Shown: positions 35,245-44,421, numbered from the stretch's first letter. The stretch: 64,000 bases of DNA from UBA4744 sp963718995 (GCA_963718995.1 CAVRAP010000020.1:248001-312000), one strand, 5' to 3'. Notes: a model not told the origin generated them from the sequence alone. Translations and numbers: made by a program.

Positions 35245-35702
35245 CGAGCAGAATCTATGGTGTCTTCGAGCGTTGCCATCTCACGTTCGAAGTCCTGCGC
35301 CCCCTGGAACTCCTTATATACGCTGGCAAATCGAAGGTAGGCCACCTGGTCGACCTCCCGAAGCCGGCCGAGCACGGCCCGTCCGATCTCATCGGAATCG
35401 ACGCGGGAACCGTGGCCGCGAGCCAACGATTCAACCTCGGCAATCATCGCCTCGAGTTTCTTGCGGTTGACCGGACGGTCGGCCAGGGCGCTCTCGAAAC
35501 CAGCACGAACCTTCTCTACCTGGAAAGGTTCCAATCGGCCGTCCCGTTTGCGAACGACCAGCGGGACCACACTTCGTTCGTAGGTCGTGAATCGGTTATC
35601 GCAAGCCTCGCACACGCGACGGCGACGGATAGCGGAACCGTCTTCTATCGGTCGGCTGTCGATAACACGGGTACGCGAAGAGGCGCAGAAAGGGCATTGC
35701 AT
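35241..35702 (-). CDS. nrdR: Transcriptional repressor NrdR
   Basis: Zinc-dependent repressor of ribonucleotide reductase genes. The 153-residue protein starts MQCPFCASSRTRVIDSR and has the second knuckle VCEACDNRFTTYER, forming the zinc ribbon. The rest is an ATP-cone (VVRKRDGRLEPFQVEKVR). The ATG at 35702 gives the exact family N-terminus. The order nrdR, LysM protein, lexA matches mycobacteria. NrdR boxes were not identified in the window. Confidence 0.97.
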   Translation of the reverse strand: MQCPFCASSRTRVIDSRPIEDGSAIRRRRVCEACDNRFTTYERSVVPLVVRKRDGRLEPFQVEKVRAGFESALADRPVNRKKLEAMIAEVESLARGHGSRVDSDEIGRAVLGRLREVDQVAYLRFASVYKEFQGAQDFEREMATLEDTIDSAR

Positions 35703-35759
35703 GTCGCACCGAGGGTACCCGATACGACGAGGCGGTGATCCGGCCACAGGACAGTACCC

Positions 35760-36044
35760 TCAGGAGTCGAGTGGAACAACCAGTTGATCTCCGGTACGGA
35801 TCATGCTTCCTTCCATCCGGTTCATGCGCTTGATGTCGAACACGGTCGAGCGGACGTCCGCGCCGGCGTCGGTGTGCTCGGCGGCGATCGACCAGAGGGT
35901 GTCACCGGCGCCCACGACATGGACACCGGTGGGGCGAATCTCGTTTCCGGCCCCGGCGCCGGAAGCCAGCAGGAGGAAGAAGACCACGACGACCGCGGTG
36001 AGGAGAACTACAGCTCTCGTCAGAGTGCTGGTGCGGATCATCAT
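35760..36044 (-). CDS. LysM-domain protein next to lexA, probable SOS cell-division regulator
   Basis: A 94-residue protein with an N-terminal membrane helix (VVLLTAVVVVFFLLLASG) and a LysM-like domain (HVVGAGDTLWSIAAEH, ending RTGDQLVVPLDS). It sits between nrdR and lexA and diverges from lexA across a region with four SOS boxes. This is the arrangement of Rv2719c (ChiZ) in Mycobacterium tuberculosis and of YneA in Bacillus, SOS-induced proteins that slow cell division. The role is inferred from context; the domain and the boxes are seen directly. Confidence 0.85.
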   Translation of the reverse strand: MMIRTSTLTRAVVLLTAVVVVFFLLLASGAGAGNEIRPTGVHVVGAGDTLWSIAAEHTDAGADVRSTVFDIKRMNRMEGSMIRTGDQLVVPLDS

Positions 36045-36128
36045 ATCTCTTCCTCCTGCTGTACGTTTCCGGGCGGCGACTTCGCCATCTGCGGTTCACT
36101 GTACGAACCGGGTGTGACAGAAACCTGA

Positions 36129-36144
36129 TCGAACAGGTGTTCGT
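36129..36144. promoter_or_regulatory. SOS box 1 (LexA site) for the LysM gene
   Basis: TCGAACAGGTGTTCGT matches the actinobacterial LexA consensus (TCGAAC-N4-GTTCGA) in 15 of 16 positions. It lies 85 bases upstream of the LysM start. Confidence 0.85.
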
Positions 36145-36160
36145 GTCTCTCTCTATCTTA

Positions 36161-36176
36161 TCGAACAGGTGTTCGC
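36161..36176. promoter_or_regulatory. SOS box 2 (LexA site)
   Basis: TCGAACAGGTGTTCGC is 32 bases from box 1 and shares its core, about three helical turns apart, so LexA dimers could bind on one face of the DNA. Confidence 0.85.
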
Positions 36177-36229
36177 TGTCAAGAGGTAAGTCGTCGGCGC
36201 GGTCGTGCGGCTCGCACCTCCGAAGCCTA

Positions 36230-36245
36230 ACGAACATATGTTTGA
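36230..36245. promoter_or_regulatory. SOS box 3 (LexA site) upstream of lexA
   Basis: ACGAACATATGTTTGA is a weaker match, with one half-site altered. It lies 55 bases upstream of the lexA start. Confidence 0.65.
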
Positions 36246-36270
36246 TTCCGAACCCCGAAACCAGTACATT

Positions 36271-36286
36271 GGGAACATACGTTCGA
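36271..36286. promoter_or_regulatory. SOS box 4 (LexA site) next to the lexA start
   Basis: GGGAACATACGTTCGA ends 13 bases before the lexA ATG and has one perfect half-site. It would allow LexA to repress its own gene. Confidence 0.75.
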
Positions 36287-36299
36287 GGAAGGCAGATCC

Positions 36300-36920
36300 A
36301 TGGATGAGTTGAGTACCCGGCAACGAGAGATCCTCCAGCTGATCCGGACGAAGGTGGCAGAACGCGGCTACCCGCCCTCAGTGCGCGAGATCGGTGAAGT
36401 GCTCGGCCTCCGCTCCCCTTCGACCGTGCACAGCCACCTTTCCAGCCTCGTCAAGTCCGGGTACCTGAGACGTGATCCATCCAAGCCCCGGGCTATAGAA
36501 GTTGTCGATAACGGGTCGGACACCATCGAGCGAAGCCCCCACCGCGACGTGCCACTCCTCGGACGAATCGCGGCCGGATCGCCAATCCTCGCCGAGGAGC
36601 AGATCGACGAGGTCTTCACCATTCCGACCGAATTCACCGGCAGCGGGCCGGTCTTCATGCTGGCAGTGCGCGGAGACTCCATGGAAGGCGCGGGCATCCT
36701 CGATGGCGACTACGTCGTCATCCGTAGCCAGCAGGACGCCACCAACGGCGAGATCGTGGCAGCCCTGGTTGACGGCGACGAAGCAACCGTCAAACGATTC
36801 GAACGGCAGGGCAACACTGTGGTGCTCAACTCGGAGAATCCGGCCTATCCGCCCATGGTTTTCGAGGACGGCGTGCAGATCATCGGCAAGGTCGTCGCCG
36901 TGCTACGAGCCATTCGCTGA
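36300..36920 (+). CDS. lexA: LexA repressor
   Basis: Master repressor of the SOS response. The 206-residue protein has an N-terminal winged helix (STRQREILQLIRTKVAERG, PSTVHSHLSSLVKSGYL) and a C-terminal peptidase domain. The Ala-Gly self-cleavage site is in GRIAAGSPI, the catalytic Ser in RGDSMEGAG and the Lys in EATVKRFERQ. AGGAAGG precedes the ATG. Boxes 3 and 4 lie directly upstream, so it should repress itself. It converges on dapF with a 100-base gap that shows no clear terminator. Confidence 0.98.
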   Translation: MDELSTRQREILQLIRTKVAERGYPPSVREIGEVLGLRSPSTVHSHLSSLVKSGYLRRDPSKPRAIEVVDNGSDTIERSPHRDVPLLGRIAAGSPILAEEQIDEVFTIPTEFTGSGPVFMLAVRGDSMEGAGILDGDYVVIRSQQDATNGEIVAALVDGDEATVKRFERQGNTVVLNSENPAYPPMVFEDGVQIIGKVVAVLRAIR

Positions 36921-37020
36921 CACTCGGAGCGTTACCAGCTACCGGGCATCAACCTTGTGGGAGCACGTCTCGCTGATGTAGCCGACGGCGACCTCAACGA
37001 GGAAGGCCCTGTCCCGTCGA

Positions 37021-37784
37021 TCAGGTTGGGTCATACCAGTCCCCATCGAACACGTAGTTGGCCGGTCCGGTCAACCAGGCGCCACGCTCGTCGAGGGTTA
37101 CCAGCAGGTCGCCGCCGGGTAGGCGAACGGTGGTTTTCGAACCCAACGCGACCCAGAACGGTGGGCGACGGCGGCGGCGGCAGCAGCACCCGTCCCGCAC
37201 GCCAGGGTCTCGCCGACCCCGCGCTCCCATACCCGCAGTTCGATGAGGCTGTCTCCTCGCACCGCCGCAAACTCGATGTTGGCGCCATGAGGGAAGACCG
37301 GGTCGGTCCCCATGCGAAATCCGAGCTCGTCAACCGCCACGTCTGCAGGATCATCCACGAATACGACCGCATGGGGATTCCCGACGTCGATCGCTCGGGC
37401 AGCCAACCCGGCCACCTCGATCGGTTCTTCGCCCTGCAACGCTGGTGTCCCTACCTGCACCGTCACGTCCGTGCCGATCCGGGCTTCCCGATCCCCGACG
37501 GCAGTAACGACCGTGAACACGTTGCTTTCGACCCAGCCGCGATCGTGAGCCAGTCGGGCGACACACCGCAGGCCATTGCCGCACATCTCCGCCGGGGTTC
37601 CGTCGGCGTTCCAGTACTCCATCCTCACCCGATCGCCGCCCAGCGGGGTGACGACGAGGAGGCCGTCGGCACCGATCCCCCGCCGGCGATCACACCAGGC
37701 GACGACGCGGGCTGCTGAGATCTCCTGCGGACCTTCCAGCACAACGAAGTCGTTGCCCAGTCCTTCCATTTTGAGAAACTTCAC
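37021..37784 (-). CDS. dapF: Diaminopimelate epimerase, broken by a -1 frameshift
   Basis: Converts LL- to meso-diaminopimelate for lysine and peptidoglycan. The main part has KMEGLGNDFVVLEG, the catalytic Cys in EMCGNGLRCVARL and the second in LACGTGAAAAAAVA. The C-terminal part VALGSKTTVRLPGGDLLV to the end is in another frame. Adding one base to the CCC at 37152-37154 restores a protein of about 254 residues. The GTG start with GGAGG upstream overlaps the miaA stop. An essential gene broken this way points to a sequencing error. Confidence 0.92.
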
Positions 37785-38668
37785 GTTTCCTCCAGCAGGG
37801 ATCGTTTGACTCGTTCGTACCGTTCGTTCGGATCGCTCGACCACGGTACCCACTCGATGCGGGGATCGCGACGAAAATAGGTGCGTTGACGTTTGGCCAA
37901 GCTCATGGTGGCACGCTGCGCCAGGGCGGCGCCTTGCTGCTCCGAAGTCTCGCCTCTGACAACGGGCAACAGTTGTTTGTATCCGACCGCCCCGGAAGCT
38001 GTCGGACCGAGCGCACCGGCCAGACGGGTGAGCTCATCCATGAACCCTGCCGAGAGCATGTCCTGCAGCCGCCGTTCAACCCGTTTGGTCAGCTCGGCGC
38101 CTGGATCGACGCCCACTGCCGCAAAGGGGATGACCGCCTCGTAGCGGGCAACCGCCTGTGCCTCTGGCGCAGAGGCCCGAGCGGTGGGGGTCAGGCCGGT
38201 CAGTTCATGGACCTCGAGAGCGCGCTGCACACGCCGTGGATTGGCCAGGTCCACGCCTGCTCCCGGGTCGATTTCGAGGAGTTGCTCCCGGGCCGCAGGA
38301 GCGTCGAGTGCCTCGATACGGGCCCGGACCTCGGGATCGTGGGGCGGAAACACAAGTGGGTCGACCAACGACCGGAAATGCAGGCCAGAACCACCAACGA
38401 TCAGGACCGTCTCTCCCCCGGCGGTCAACTCCTGCATGACCCGGCGACCTTGACTCTGGAACTCGGCCACGCTGAACCGGACAATCGGCTCAACGAGATC
38501 GATCATGTGGTGGGGAACCCGAGCCTGGTCTCCGGCCGACGGTTTGGCCGTCCCGATGTCCATGCCGCGATACACCTGCATCGAATCGACCGAGATGATG
38601 TGAGCACCGAGCTCTGCAGCCAGACGAAGGGCCAGATTGCTCTTGCCGGCCGCCGTTGGGCCGAGCAA
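37781..38668 (-). CDS. miaA: tRNA dimethylallyltransferase
   Basis: Adds an isopentenyl group to A37 of tRNAs that read UNN codons. The 295-residue protein has the P-loop LGPTAAGKSNLALRLA, SVDSMQVYRGMDIGTAKP, GGSGLHFRSLVDPL and KRQRTYFRRDPRIEWV. The nearest standard start is a TTG at 38668, only two residues before the P-loop motif; most homologues have six to eight more residues. A CTG at 38686 overlaps the miaB stop (CTGA) and would supply them. It is coupled to dapF by a GTGA overlap. Confidence 0.93.
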   Translation of the reverse strand: MLGPTAAGKSNLALRLAAELGAHIISVDSMQVYRGMDIGTAKPSAGDQARVPHHMIDLVEPIVRFSVAEFQSQGRRVMQELTAGGETVLIVGGSGLHFRSLVDPLVFPPHDPEVRARIEALDAPAAREQLLEIDPGAGVDLANPRRVQRALEVHELTGLTPTARASAPEAQAVARYEAVIPFAAVGVDPGAELTKRVERRLQDMLSAGFMDELTRLAGALGPTASGAVGYKQLLPVVRGETSEQQGAALAQRATMSLAKRQRTYFRRDPRIEWVPWSSDPNERYERVKRSLLEET

Positions 38669-38682
38669 CGCCAGTACCTGGC

Positions 38683-40077
38683 TCAGAGTACGGTCCCCCA
38701 GAGATGATGAGGTGCAGCTTTCACAATCCTGGCCTCCAGAAATGTCCCCGACGGGTGGTGACCGGCGACATGGACCATCTTGTTGCTTCGACTGCGGGCC
38801 GCCACTACGTCCGGGTCCTTGCGAGAGGGGCCCTCCACCAGAACCTCGAGAACTCTCCCGACTTCTGCCTGATTCGTTTCCAGTGAGATCCGATTCTGAA
38901 GCGCGATCAGACGCTCGTACCGATCCTGAGCCACATCGGGTTCAACGAAGTCGTCGGTGTATTCGGCCGCGGCGGTCCCGGGCCTCGGCGAGAAGAGAAA
39001 GGTAAAGGCCTGGTCGTACCTCGCCCCGGCAACCACTTCCAGAGTTTCCTCAAAGTCTGCTTCCGTTTCACCCGGGAACCCAACAATGATGTCCGAAGAC
39101 ACAGCCAGATTCGGGATGTACGACCGGGCCATGGCCAGCCGCTTGAGATAGCGAGCCACGTTGTAGCCGCGGTGCATGCGCGCCAGAACCCGGTCGCTGC
39201 CCGATTGCAGTGGGAGGTGCAGCTGTTCGCAAACGGCCGGAGTCTCGGCCATGGCGAGGGCTACGTCCTCGCGAAAGTCGGCCGGGTGCGGACTGGTGAA
39301 GCGGATCCGCCGTAGGCCTTCCACCTCGCCGACCCGGCGCAACAGGTCGGCAAAGACCGGCCGACGTTTGCCGTCGATGGCCAGATCCCGACCATAGGTA
39401 TTGACGTTCTGTCCGAGCAACGTCACCTCGACCACTCCGTCGGTGGCCAGCTGTTCCACTTCCCGAATCACGTCGCCCGGACGTCTGCTGACTTCCACGC
39501 CTCGCACGGCAGGCACAATGCAGAATGTGCACGTGTTGTTGCAGCCGATCTGTATCGCTACCCATGCTGCGTGGTCGACTTCGCGGCGAACGGGCAACGA
39601 CGATGGCATCGCTTCGAGCTCATCGGCGATTTCGGTGACCGCCCCCCACTCTTGGGCGTGATCCATGAGATCGAGCACCCGGTCGAGGTTGTGGGTGCCG
39701 AGCACCACATCGACCCAGGGAGCGCGTTCCCGGACCAGTTCGCGGTCTTTCTGCGCAGCGCACCCTCCCACGACGAGCAACAGATCGGGGTTCTGATCCT
39801 TGAGTTGTTTGAGATGGCCGAGGTTCCCATAGAGGCGATTGTCGGCATTCTCTCGAATGGTGCAGGTGTTGATGAACACCACGTCCGCGGATTCGTAATC
39901 CTCGGCAGGTCGCATGCCATCGGATTCGAGCATTCCGGCGATGCGCTCACTGTCATGCTCGTTCATCTGGCAGCCGAAGGTCCTGACGAAGTAGCTCTGC
40001 CCGGCTCGCGTGGGCACGCGCCGCTCTTTCCTTCGCACGGTCGGATGGCCGAGCTGCACCGTCTCCGCCACGGTCAC
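38683..40077 (-). CDS. miaB: tRNA-2-methylthio-N6-dimethylallyladenosine synthase
   Basis: Radical SAM enzyme that methylthiolates i6A37 after MiaA. The 464-residue protein has an N-terminal cluster domain (FGCQMNEHDSE, INTCTIRENA, VVGGCAAQ), the radical SAM motif IGCNNTCTFCIVP near residue 175, and a C-terminal TRAM domain (VLVEGPSRKDPDVVAARS). The GTG start overlaps the rny stop. It lies directly upstream of miaA, so both steps of the same modification are in one transcript. Confidence 0.97.
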   Translation of the reverse strand: MTVAETVQLGHPTVRRKERRVPTRAGQSYFVRTFGCQMNEHDSERIAGMLESDGMRPAEDYESADVVFINTCTIRENADNRLYGNLGHLKQLKDQNPDLLLVVGGCAAQKDRELVRERAPWVDVVLGTHNLDRVLDLMDHAQEWGAVTEIADELEAMPSSLPVRREVDHAAWVAIQIGCNNTCTFCIVPAVRGVEVSRRPGDVIREVEQLATDGVVEVTLLGQNVNTYGRDLAIDGKRRPVFADLLRRVGEVEGLRRIRFTSPHPADFREDVALAMAETPAVCEQLHLPLQSGSDRVLARMHRGYNVARYLKRLAMARSYIPNLAVSSDIIVGFPGETEADFEETLEVVAGARYDQAFTFLFSPRPGTAAAEYTDDFVEPDVAQDRYERLIALQNRISLETNQAEVGRVLEVLVEGPSRKDPDVVAARSRSNKMVHVAGHHPSGTFLEARIVKAAPHHLWGTVL

Positions 40078-41615
40078 CTGGCGTAGTCCGTCACACGGAG
40101 CTCCCGAATCACCGTCACCTGGATCTGACCGGGATATTGAAGGTCTTCTTCGAGTCGCTTGGCGATTCGCCTCGCCAGATCTGATGCTCCAAGGTCATCA
40201 ACTACTCCGGGATCGACCACGACGCGCACTTCGCGTCCGGCCTGCATCGCGAAGACTTTCTCCACTCCATCGAAGTCGAGGGCCAGCTTCTCGAGACGCT
40301 CCAGACGTCGCACGTACGACTCAAGCGCCTCTCGACGCGCGCCGGGACGAGCTGCCGACACCGCATCGGCTGCCTGCACGAGAACCGCCACCAGCGTGCG
40401 GGGCTCCACCTCGTTGTGGTGGGCTTCGATACCGTGCACGATGGCCGGATCCTCGCCAAACCGGCGGGCAATCTCGGCCCCGATCAGGGCATGAGATCCC
40501 TCGACCTCGTGCGTTACCGCTTTGCCAATGTCATGCAACAGGGCAGCCCGCTTTGCCTCGAGCGGATCGATGCGCAGTTCAGCGGCCAGCATGCCGGCTA
40601 TATGGGCAGCTTCGACCAGATGGTTGAGGACGTTCTGGCCATACGAGGTCCGGTACTTCAATCGACCCAGCAACGTGACCAGCTCAGGGTGGAGACGAGA
40701 TATGCCCACTTCCAGGAGAGCCCACTCGCCTGCATCGCGTACGCTCTGTTCAACCTCGGCCTGGGCTTTCTCATATGCTTCTTCGATCGAGGCGGGATGG
40801 ATGCGGCCATCGGCCACCAGACGTTCCAGGGCGATGCGCGCTACCTCTCGCCGTACAGGATCGAAGGAAGCCACGGAGACTGCCTCCGGAGTGTCGTCGA
40901 CCACCAGGTTGACACCGGTAGTCGCTTCAAACGCCCGGATGTTCCGGCCCTCCCGGCCGATAATTCGGCCCTTCATATCGTCGGAAGGAAGCTCGACCAC
41001 CGAAACGGTCGTCTCCGTGACAACTTCCGAGGCGAGCCGCTGAATCGCGGTCGTCAGGATTCTCCTGGCCCGACGGTCGGCCTCCTCGCGAGCCTTGATC
41101 TCCATATCGCGAACCAGGATCATCGCGTCGCGGCGGGCCTCGTCCTTGACCTGTTCCAGGAGCTGTTCCTTCGCCACATTGGCATCAAACCCGGCCAGGC
41201 GCTGCAGTTCGTTACGAGCCTCTTCCTTGATGCCGTCTGCCTCGGCCCGCGAATCAGACGCCTCGCGCTCGCGATGGATCAGCGTTTGCTCACGCTGCGC
41301 TAGATTACCGGCTCGTTGCTCGAGGGTTTGTTCTCGTTGATTGAGTCGTTCCTCCGAAGACTTGATCTCCAGGCGCCGATGCTCGAGCGTCGCGTCCTCC
41401 CGTTCGCGATACGCCTGGGCCTTGGCGAGCCCTTCCTCCTCGGCTCGAACCAGCATGCGTTGGGCTTCCTGCCGGGCCGACAACACGACGTCCTCGGCCG
41501 AAGTGCCGGCGTCAACATTTGAACGCCGGAGTCGGCCGCGAAATAGGAAGAAGCCGGAGATCAGGCCGATCGCTAAGGCGACGAGTCCGACGGCGATCGT
41601 GGTGATCACATCCAT
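40074..41615 (-). CDS. rny: Ribonuclease Y
   Basis: Membrane-anchored endoribonuclease that starts mRNA decay. The 513-residue protein has an N-terminal membrane helix (TIAVGLVALAIGLISGFFLF), a long coiled coil (residues 40-190, rich in Arg, Glu and Gln), a KH domain (GRIIGREGRNIRAFE) and an HD domain (ALLHDIGKAVTHEVEG). The ATG at 41615 gives the usual start and has AGGGACG upstream. RNase J is also encoded in the window, so two main mRNA-decay enzymes are present. Confidence 0.96.
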   Translation of the reverse strand: MDVITTIAVGLVALAIGLISGFFLFRGRLRRSNVDAGTSAEDVVLSARQEAQRMLVRAEEEGLAKAQAYREREDATLEHRRLEIKSSEERLNQREQTLEQRAGNLAQREQTLIHREREASDSRAEADGIKEEARNELQRLAGFDANVAKEQLLEQVKDEARRDAMILVRDMEIKAREEADRRARRILTTAIQRLASEVVTETTVSVVELPSDDMKGRIIGREGRNIRAFEATTGVNLVVDDTPEAVSVASFDPVRREVARIALERLVADGRIHPASIEEAYEKAQAEVEQSVRDAGEWALLEVGISRLHPELVTLLGRLKYRTSYGQNVLNHLVEAAHIAGMLAAELRIDPLEAKRAALLHDIGKAVTHEVEGSHALIGAEIARRFGEDPAIVHGIEAHHNEVEPRTLVAVLVQAADAVSAARPGARREALESYVRRLERLEKLALDFDGVEKVFAMQAGREVRVVVDPGVVDDLGASDLARRIAKRLEEDLQYPGQIQVTVIRELRVTDYAR

Positions 41616-41649
41616 CGTCCCTGCTTTCCGGTGACCCTTGAAATAGGAA

Positions 41650-41675
41650 TGCCGAACCCCCACCGGGGTCCGGCA
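41650..41675 (-). terminator. Terminator candidate after the GNAT-like gene
   Basis: An 11-bp stem with one mismatch around the loop CACC lies upstream of rny. On the minus strand it is followed by TTCCTATTT, a fair U-rich tail. The rest of the 283-base gap holds no gene; an AT-rich stretch near 41770-41830 may carry the rny promoter. Confidence 0.5.
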
Positions 41676-41898
41676 CACACATCATCCGATCGAAGCTCTG
41701 GGCTAGGCCATTCGCCTCGCTCGAAACACCTCCTGCATCCAAAGATCCCTGTTGTATTTCACGAATTCGATTCCAATTGGTTGGTCATTTTTGGTACGTA
41801 TTGTGTGTGCTGTCAGCATCGTACCGCGTGAGAGACGGTTTGTAACGGGCAACTTTTTACAATTCGTCGAGAAGCCGCAGAGGATTCGACGACCGTGA

Positions 41899-43068
41899 TC
41901 ATCGATCCAAAGCATCTGACGCGGTTTTGTCGCTCTCCCGCCGGATGGTCCTTTCCAGGACGCGTTTGGCTTTGGTGGCCAACTCCACGGCGCCGAGTAC
42001 GAGGCGCGCTGACGGACGGGGCGTCGACACATAGACCGCCATGATGTCCGCCTCGTCATTCCAGTAGTCGTCAATATAGGAATCGCCTGTGGTCCCGGAT
42101 TCTGCTGTTTCGAGATCCGTTGCCTCGAGGAAGGACCGGATGGAGTGGACTTCGGTGGAGATTCCCGGCGAAAAGGTCCGAAAACCCGGATCGTACGCGG
42201 TCTTAAATGCAAAAAGTGTATTTCCCTGTACGAAATTGATGGTCATCCCAATCGGGTCCCCATCGACGACCATCTCAACACAAAACAGCTCCCCACGCTC
42301 GTCGTACGCGTCGATGATCTCTTCGAAGAAACGCTGACCCGTATCCGTACAGGCCAGCGCCGTACCCGCCTCTCCTTTCCACGAACGCGCCTCGAGCTTC
42401 AAGAATCGCTCTGCGAGGTCGGGCGCCGTTCCTCGATCTCGATGGAGCCGAACCTCGGCCCCATATTCGGCCGACAGCTTCCGCCAAAGGCGCCCGAAGG
42501 AACGACGCCTTCCGCGCGCGAGTCCGGCGAGGTAGGTATCGAAGGAGTCAACGCGCCGGAGCATGGAACGCGAAGTAGCGTATTTGAGCCAGACTCTCTG
42601 TTTGCGGCTCGTCGCTTCTGCACGAACCAGATCCCACACGGGCGATCGGTCAGGAAGTTGGTCGAACAAGATGATGCGCCAAGGTTGGGAACGATCGTTC
42701 ATCCAGTCCCAGAGCGCCAGAAAGGCACGATCGGCGTCGTCCCGGTCGAAAACCGGATGCGAAAGGTAGCCGTGGGGCGATTTGAGGGTGGAGAGAACGG
42801 GGACCGGCACGAGAAGGTTTGGAGCGAGCACCGAGAAGGCAGCGAAACCGACCATATCCCGTTTCTCCCCTTCGTGCCGATACACAAAGACGATTTGCCA
42901 GGGCGCCATCGCCTCCCCGTACTGTCGAAGTGTGGCAAGCAACCAGGGGAATGAGATATAGATGTTCTCCTCGAGTTGGCGGGTCGAGAAGTCTTCCCAT
43001 GCGGGCCGATGCTCCATCATGTCATCGGCCGAATTTGTGACGACACATTCGTATCGATAGTCCGTCAT
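41899..43068 (-). CDS. GNAT/BioF2-like acyltransferase (FemAB-like fold)
   Basis: A 389-residue protein with the two-GNAT layout of the Acetyltransf_6/BioF2-like and FemAB families. The C-terminal region has FFEEIIDAYDERGELFCVEM, GDPIGMTINFVQGNTLFAFK and PGFRTFSPGI, typical of the acyl-CoA site. Members acylate polysaccharides, peptidoglycan or lipids. No signal peptide is visible. The position downstream of recA is where actinobacteria usually have recX; no recX was found in the window. The substrate is unknown. Confidence 0.75.
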   Translation of the reverse strand: MTDYRYECVVTNSADDMMEHRPAWEDFSTRQLEENIYISFPWLLATLRQYGEAMAPWQIVFVYRHEGEKRDMVGFAAFSVLAPNLLVPVPVLSTLKSPHGYLSHPVFDRDDADRAFLALWDWMNDRSQPWRIILFDQLPDRSPVWDLVRAEATSRKQRVWLKYATSRSMLRRVDSFDTYLAGLARGRRRSFGRLWRKLSAEYGAEVRLHRDRGTAPDLAERFLKLEARSWKGEAGTALACTDTGQRFFEEIIDAYDERGELFCVEMVVDGDPIGMTINFVQGNTLFAFKTAYDPGFRTFSPGISTEVHSIRSFLEATDLETAESGTTGDSYIDDYWNDEADIMAVYVSTPRPSARLVLGAVELATKAKRVLERTIRRESDKTASDALDR

Positions 43069-43179
43069 GTGTGACTCGGATCCTCTGGATTTGCTCCGCC
43101 GTCTGGGGCCGATGGAGCCACGGCGGTCGGCCCCGTACGATACACGGCGCGCCGCATCTTCGATCTACGCAACCTAGTG

Positions 43180-43207
43180 ACGGATCGAGAATGGGTTCTC
43201 GATCCGT
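43180..43207 (-). terminator. recA terminator hairpin
   Basis: ACGGATCGAGAA and its exact complement form a 12-bp stem around the 4-base loop TGGG, six bases after the recA stop. It is the best hairpin in the window, though the tail is not U-rich. Confidence 0.75.
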
Positions 43208-43212
43208 GCAAC

Positions 43213-44271
43213 TTAGTGCTTGTTGGGTTTCGGATCGGGCTGTGGCTCAGTGTTCTGAGAAGTATCAACCGTTTCCGAGTCCTCGGAGTCGATCAAACCG
43301 ACCGCCTCGAGCACTTTCGCCTGTAATTGAACGGCGATCTCGGGGTTCTCCCGCAAGAATCGTTTGGCGTTTTCCCGGCCCTGCCCGAGCTGATCGCTGT
43401 CGTAGGTGTACCAGGCACCACTCTTCTTCACAATCCCTTGATCCACCGCCACGTCGAGCAAGCTGCCTTCTCGAGATATGCCTTCCCCAAACATGATGTC
43501 GAACTCTGCCAGGCGGAACGGTGGGGCCAGTTTGTTCTTGACTACTTTGGCACGGACCCGGTTCCCAACGTTCTCCTGGCCGTCCTTGATGGCTTCAATC
43601 CGGCGGATGTCGATGCGAACCGTGGAGTAGAACTTGAGAGCCCTTCCCCCCGGCGTAGTCTCCGGCGATCCGAACATCACCCCAATTTTCTCTCGCAACT
43701 GGTTGATAAAGATGGCCGTTGTCTGGGATCGGTGAATGCTGCCGGTGAGTTTTCGTAAGGCTTGGGACATCAGCCGGGCCTGCAAGCCGACGTGTGTGTC
43801 GCCCATCTCGCCTTCGATCTCCGCCCTCGGAACCAGGGCAGCAACCGAATCGATCACAACAACATCTAGGGCTCCGGAGCGAATCAACATATCGGTGATC
43901 TCGAGAGCTTGCTCCCCGGTGTCCGGTTGCGAGATCAGTAGCTCATCTACATCGACGCCGAGCGCCCGGCAGTAGATCGGATCGAGCGCATGTTCGGCAT
44001 CGACAAATGCGGCGATTCCGCCGTTGCGTTGTGCTTCGGCCACCACATGCAAAGCGAGGGTCGTCTTGCCGCTGCTCTCCGGGCCGTAGATCTCGACCAC
44101 GCGACCACGCGGGACGCCACCGATACCCAATGCCAGGTCGAGCGACAAAGCTCCGGTCGAAATGGCCGGCATCCTCTGATGTTTGCTCTCACCAAGTTTC
44201 ATGATGGCCCCGGTACCGAACTGCCGTTCGATCTGCGACATTGCCATTTCGAGCGCTTTGTCCCGTTCCAC
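43213..44271 (-). CDS. recA: Recombinase RecA
   Basis: DNA strand-exchange ATPase and trigger of LexA cleavage. The 352-residue protein has the P-loop YGPESSGKTTLALHV, VVIDSVAALVPRAEIEGEMG, the L2 region GVMFGSPETTPGGRALKFY and an acidic C-terminus. The GTG start has GGGAG seven bases upstream. An SOS box lies about 100 bases upstream at 44371. No intein is present. Its transcript seems to end at the hairpin just downstream. Confidence 0.98.
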   Translation of the reverse strand: MERDKALEMAMSQIERQFGTGAIMKLGESKHQRMPAISTGALSLDLALGIGGVPRGRVVEIYGPESSGKTTLALHVVAEAQRNGGIAAFVDAEHALDPIYCRALGVDVDELLISQPDTGEQALEITDMLIRSGALDVVVIDSVAALVPRAEIEGEMGDTHVGLQARLMSQALRKLTGSIHRSQTTAIFINQLREKIGVMFGSPETTPGGRALKFYSTVRIDIRRIEAIKDGQENVGNRVRAKVVKNKLAPPFRLAEFDIMFGEGISREGSLLDVAVDQGIVKKSGAWYTYDSDQLGQGRENAKRFLRENPEIAVQLQAKVLEAVGLIDSEDSETVDTSQNTEPQPDPKPNKH

Positions 44272-44370
44272 TGACTGCTCCCTTCTGGATTACTCAATCA
44301 CCAAGGTAGAGATTAGGTGTGACAGAATCACACGTTTGTAATCCTATGCTTTCCTGCTTCGAGAATCTAG

Positions 44371-44386
44371 TCGAACATACGTTCGG
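44371..44386. promoter_or_regulatory. SOS box upstream of recA
   Basis: TCGAACATACGTTCGG matches the same consensus as the lexA boxes with one mismatch. It lies 100 bases upstream of the recA GTG start, which supports LexA control. The remaining bases between recA and thpR hold no gene. Confidence 0.85.
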
Positions 44387-44421
44387 AACCAAGTACTCAA
44401 CTACCGACCCCCGGCTTCCCG

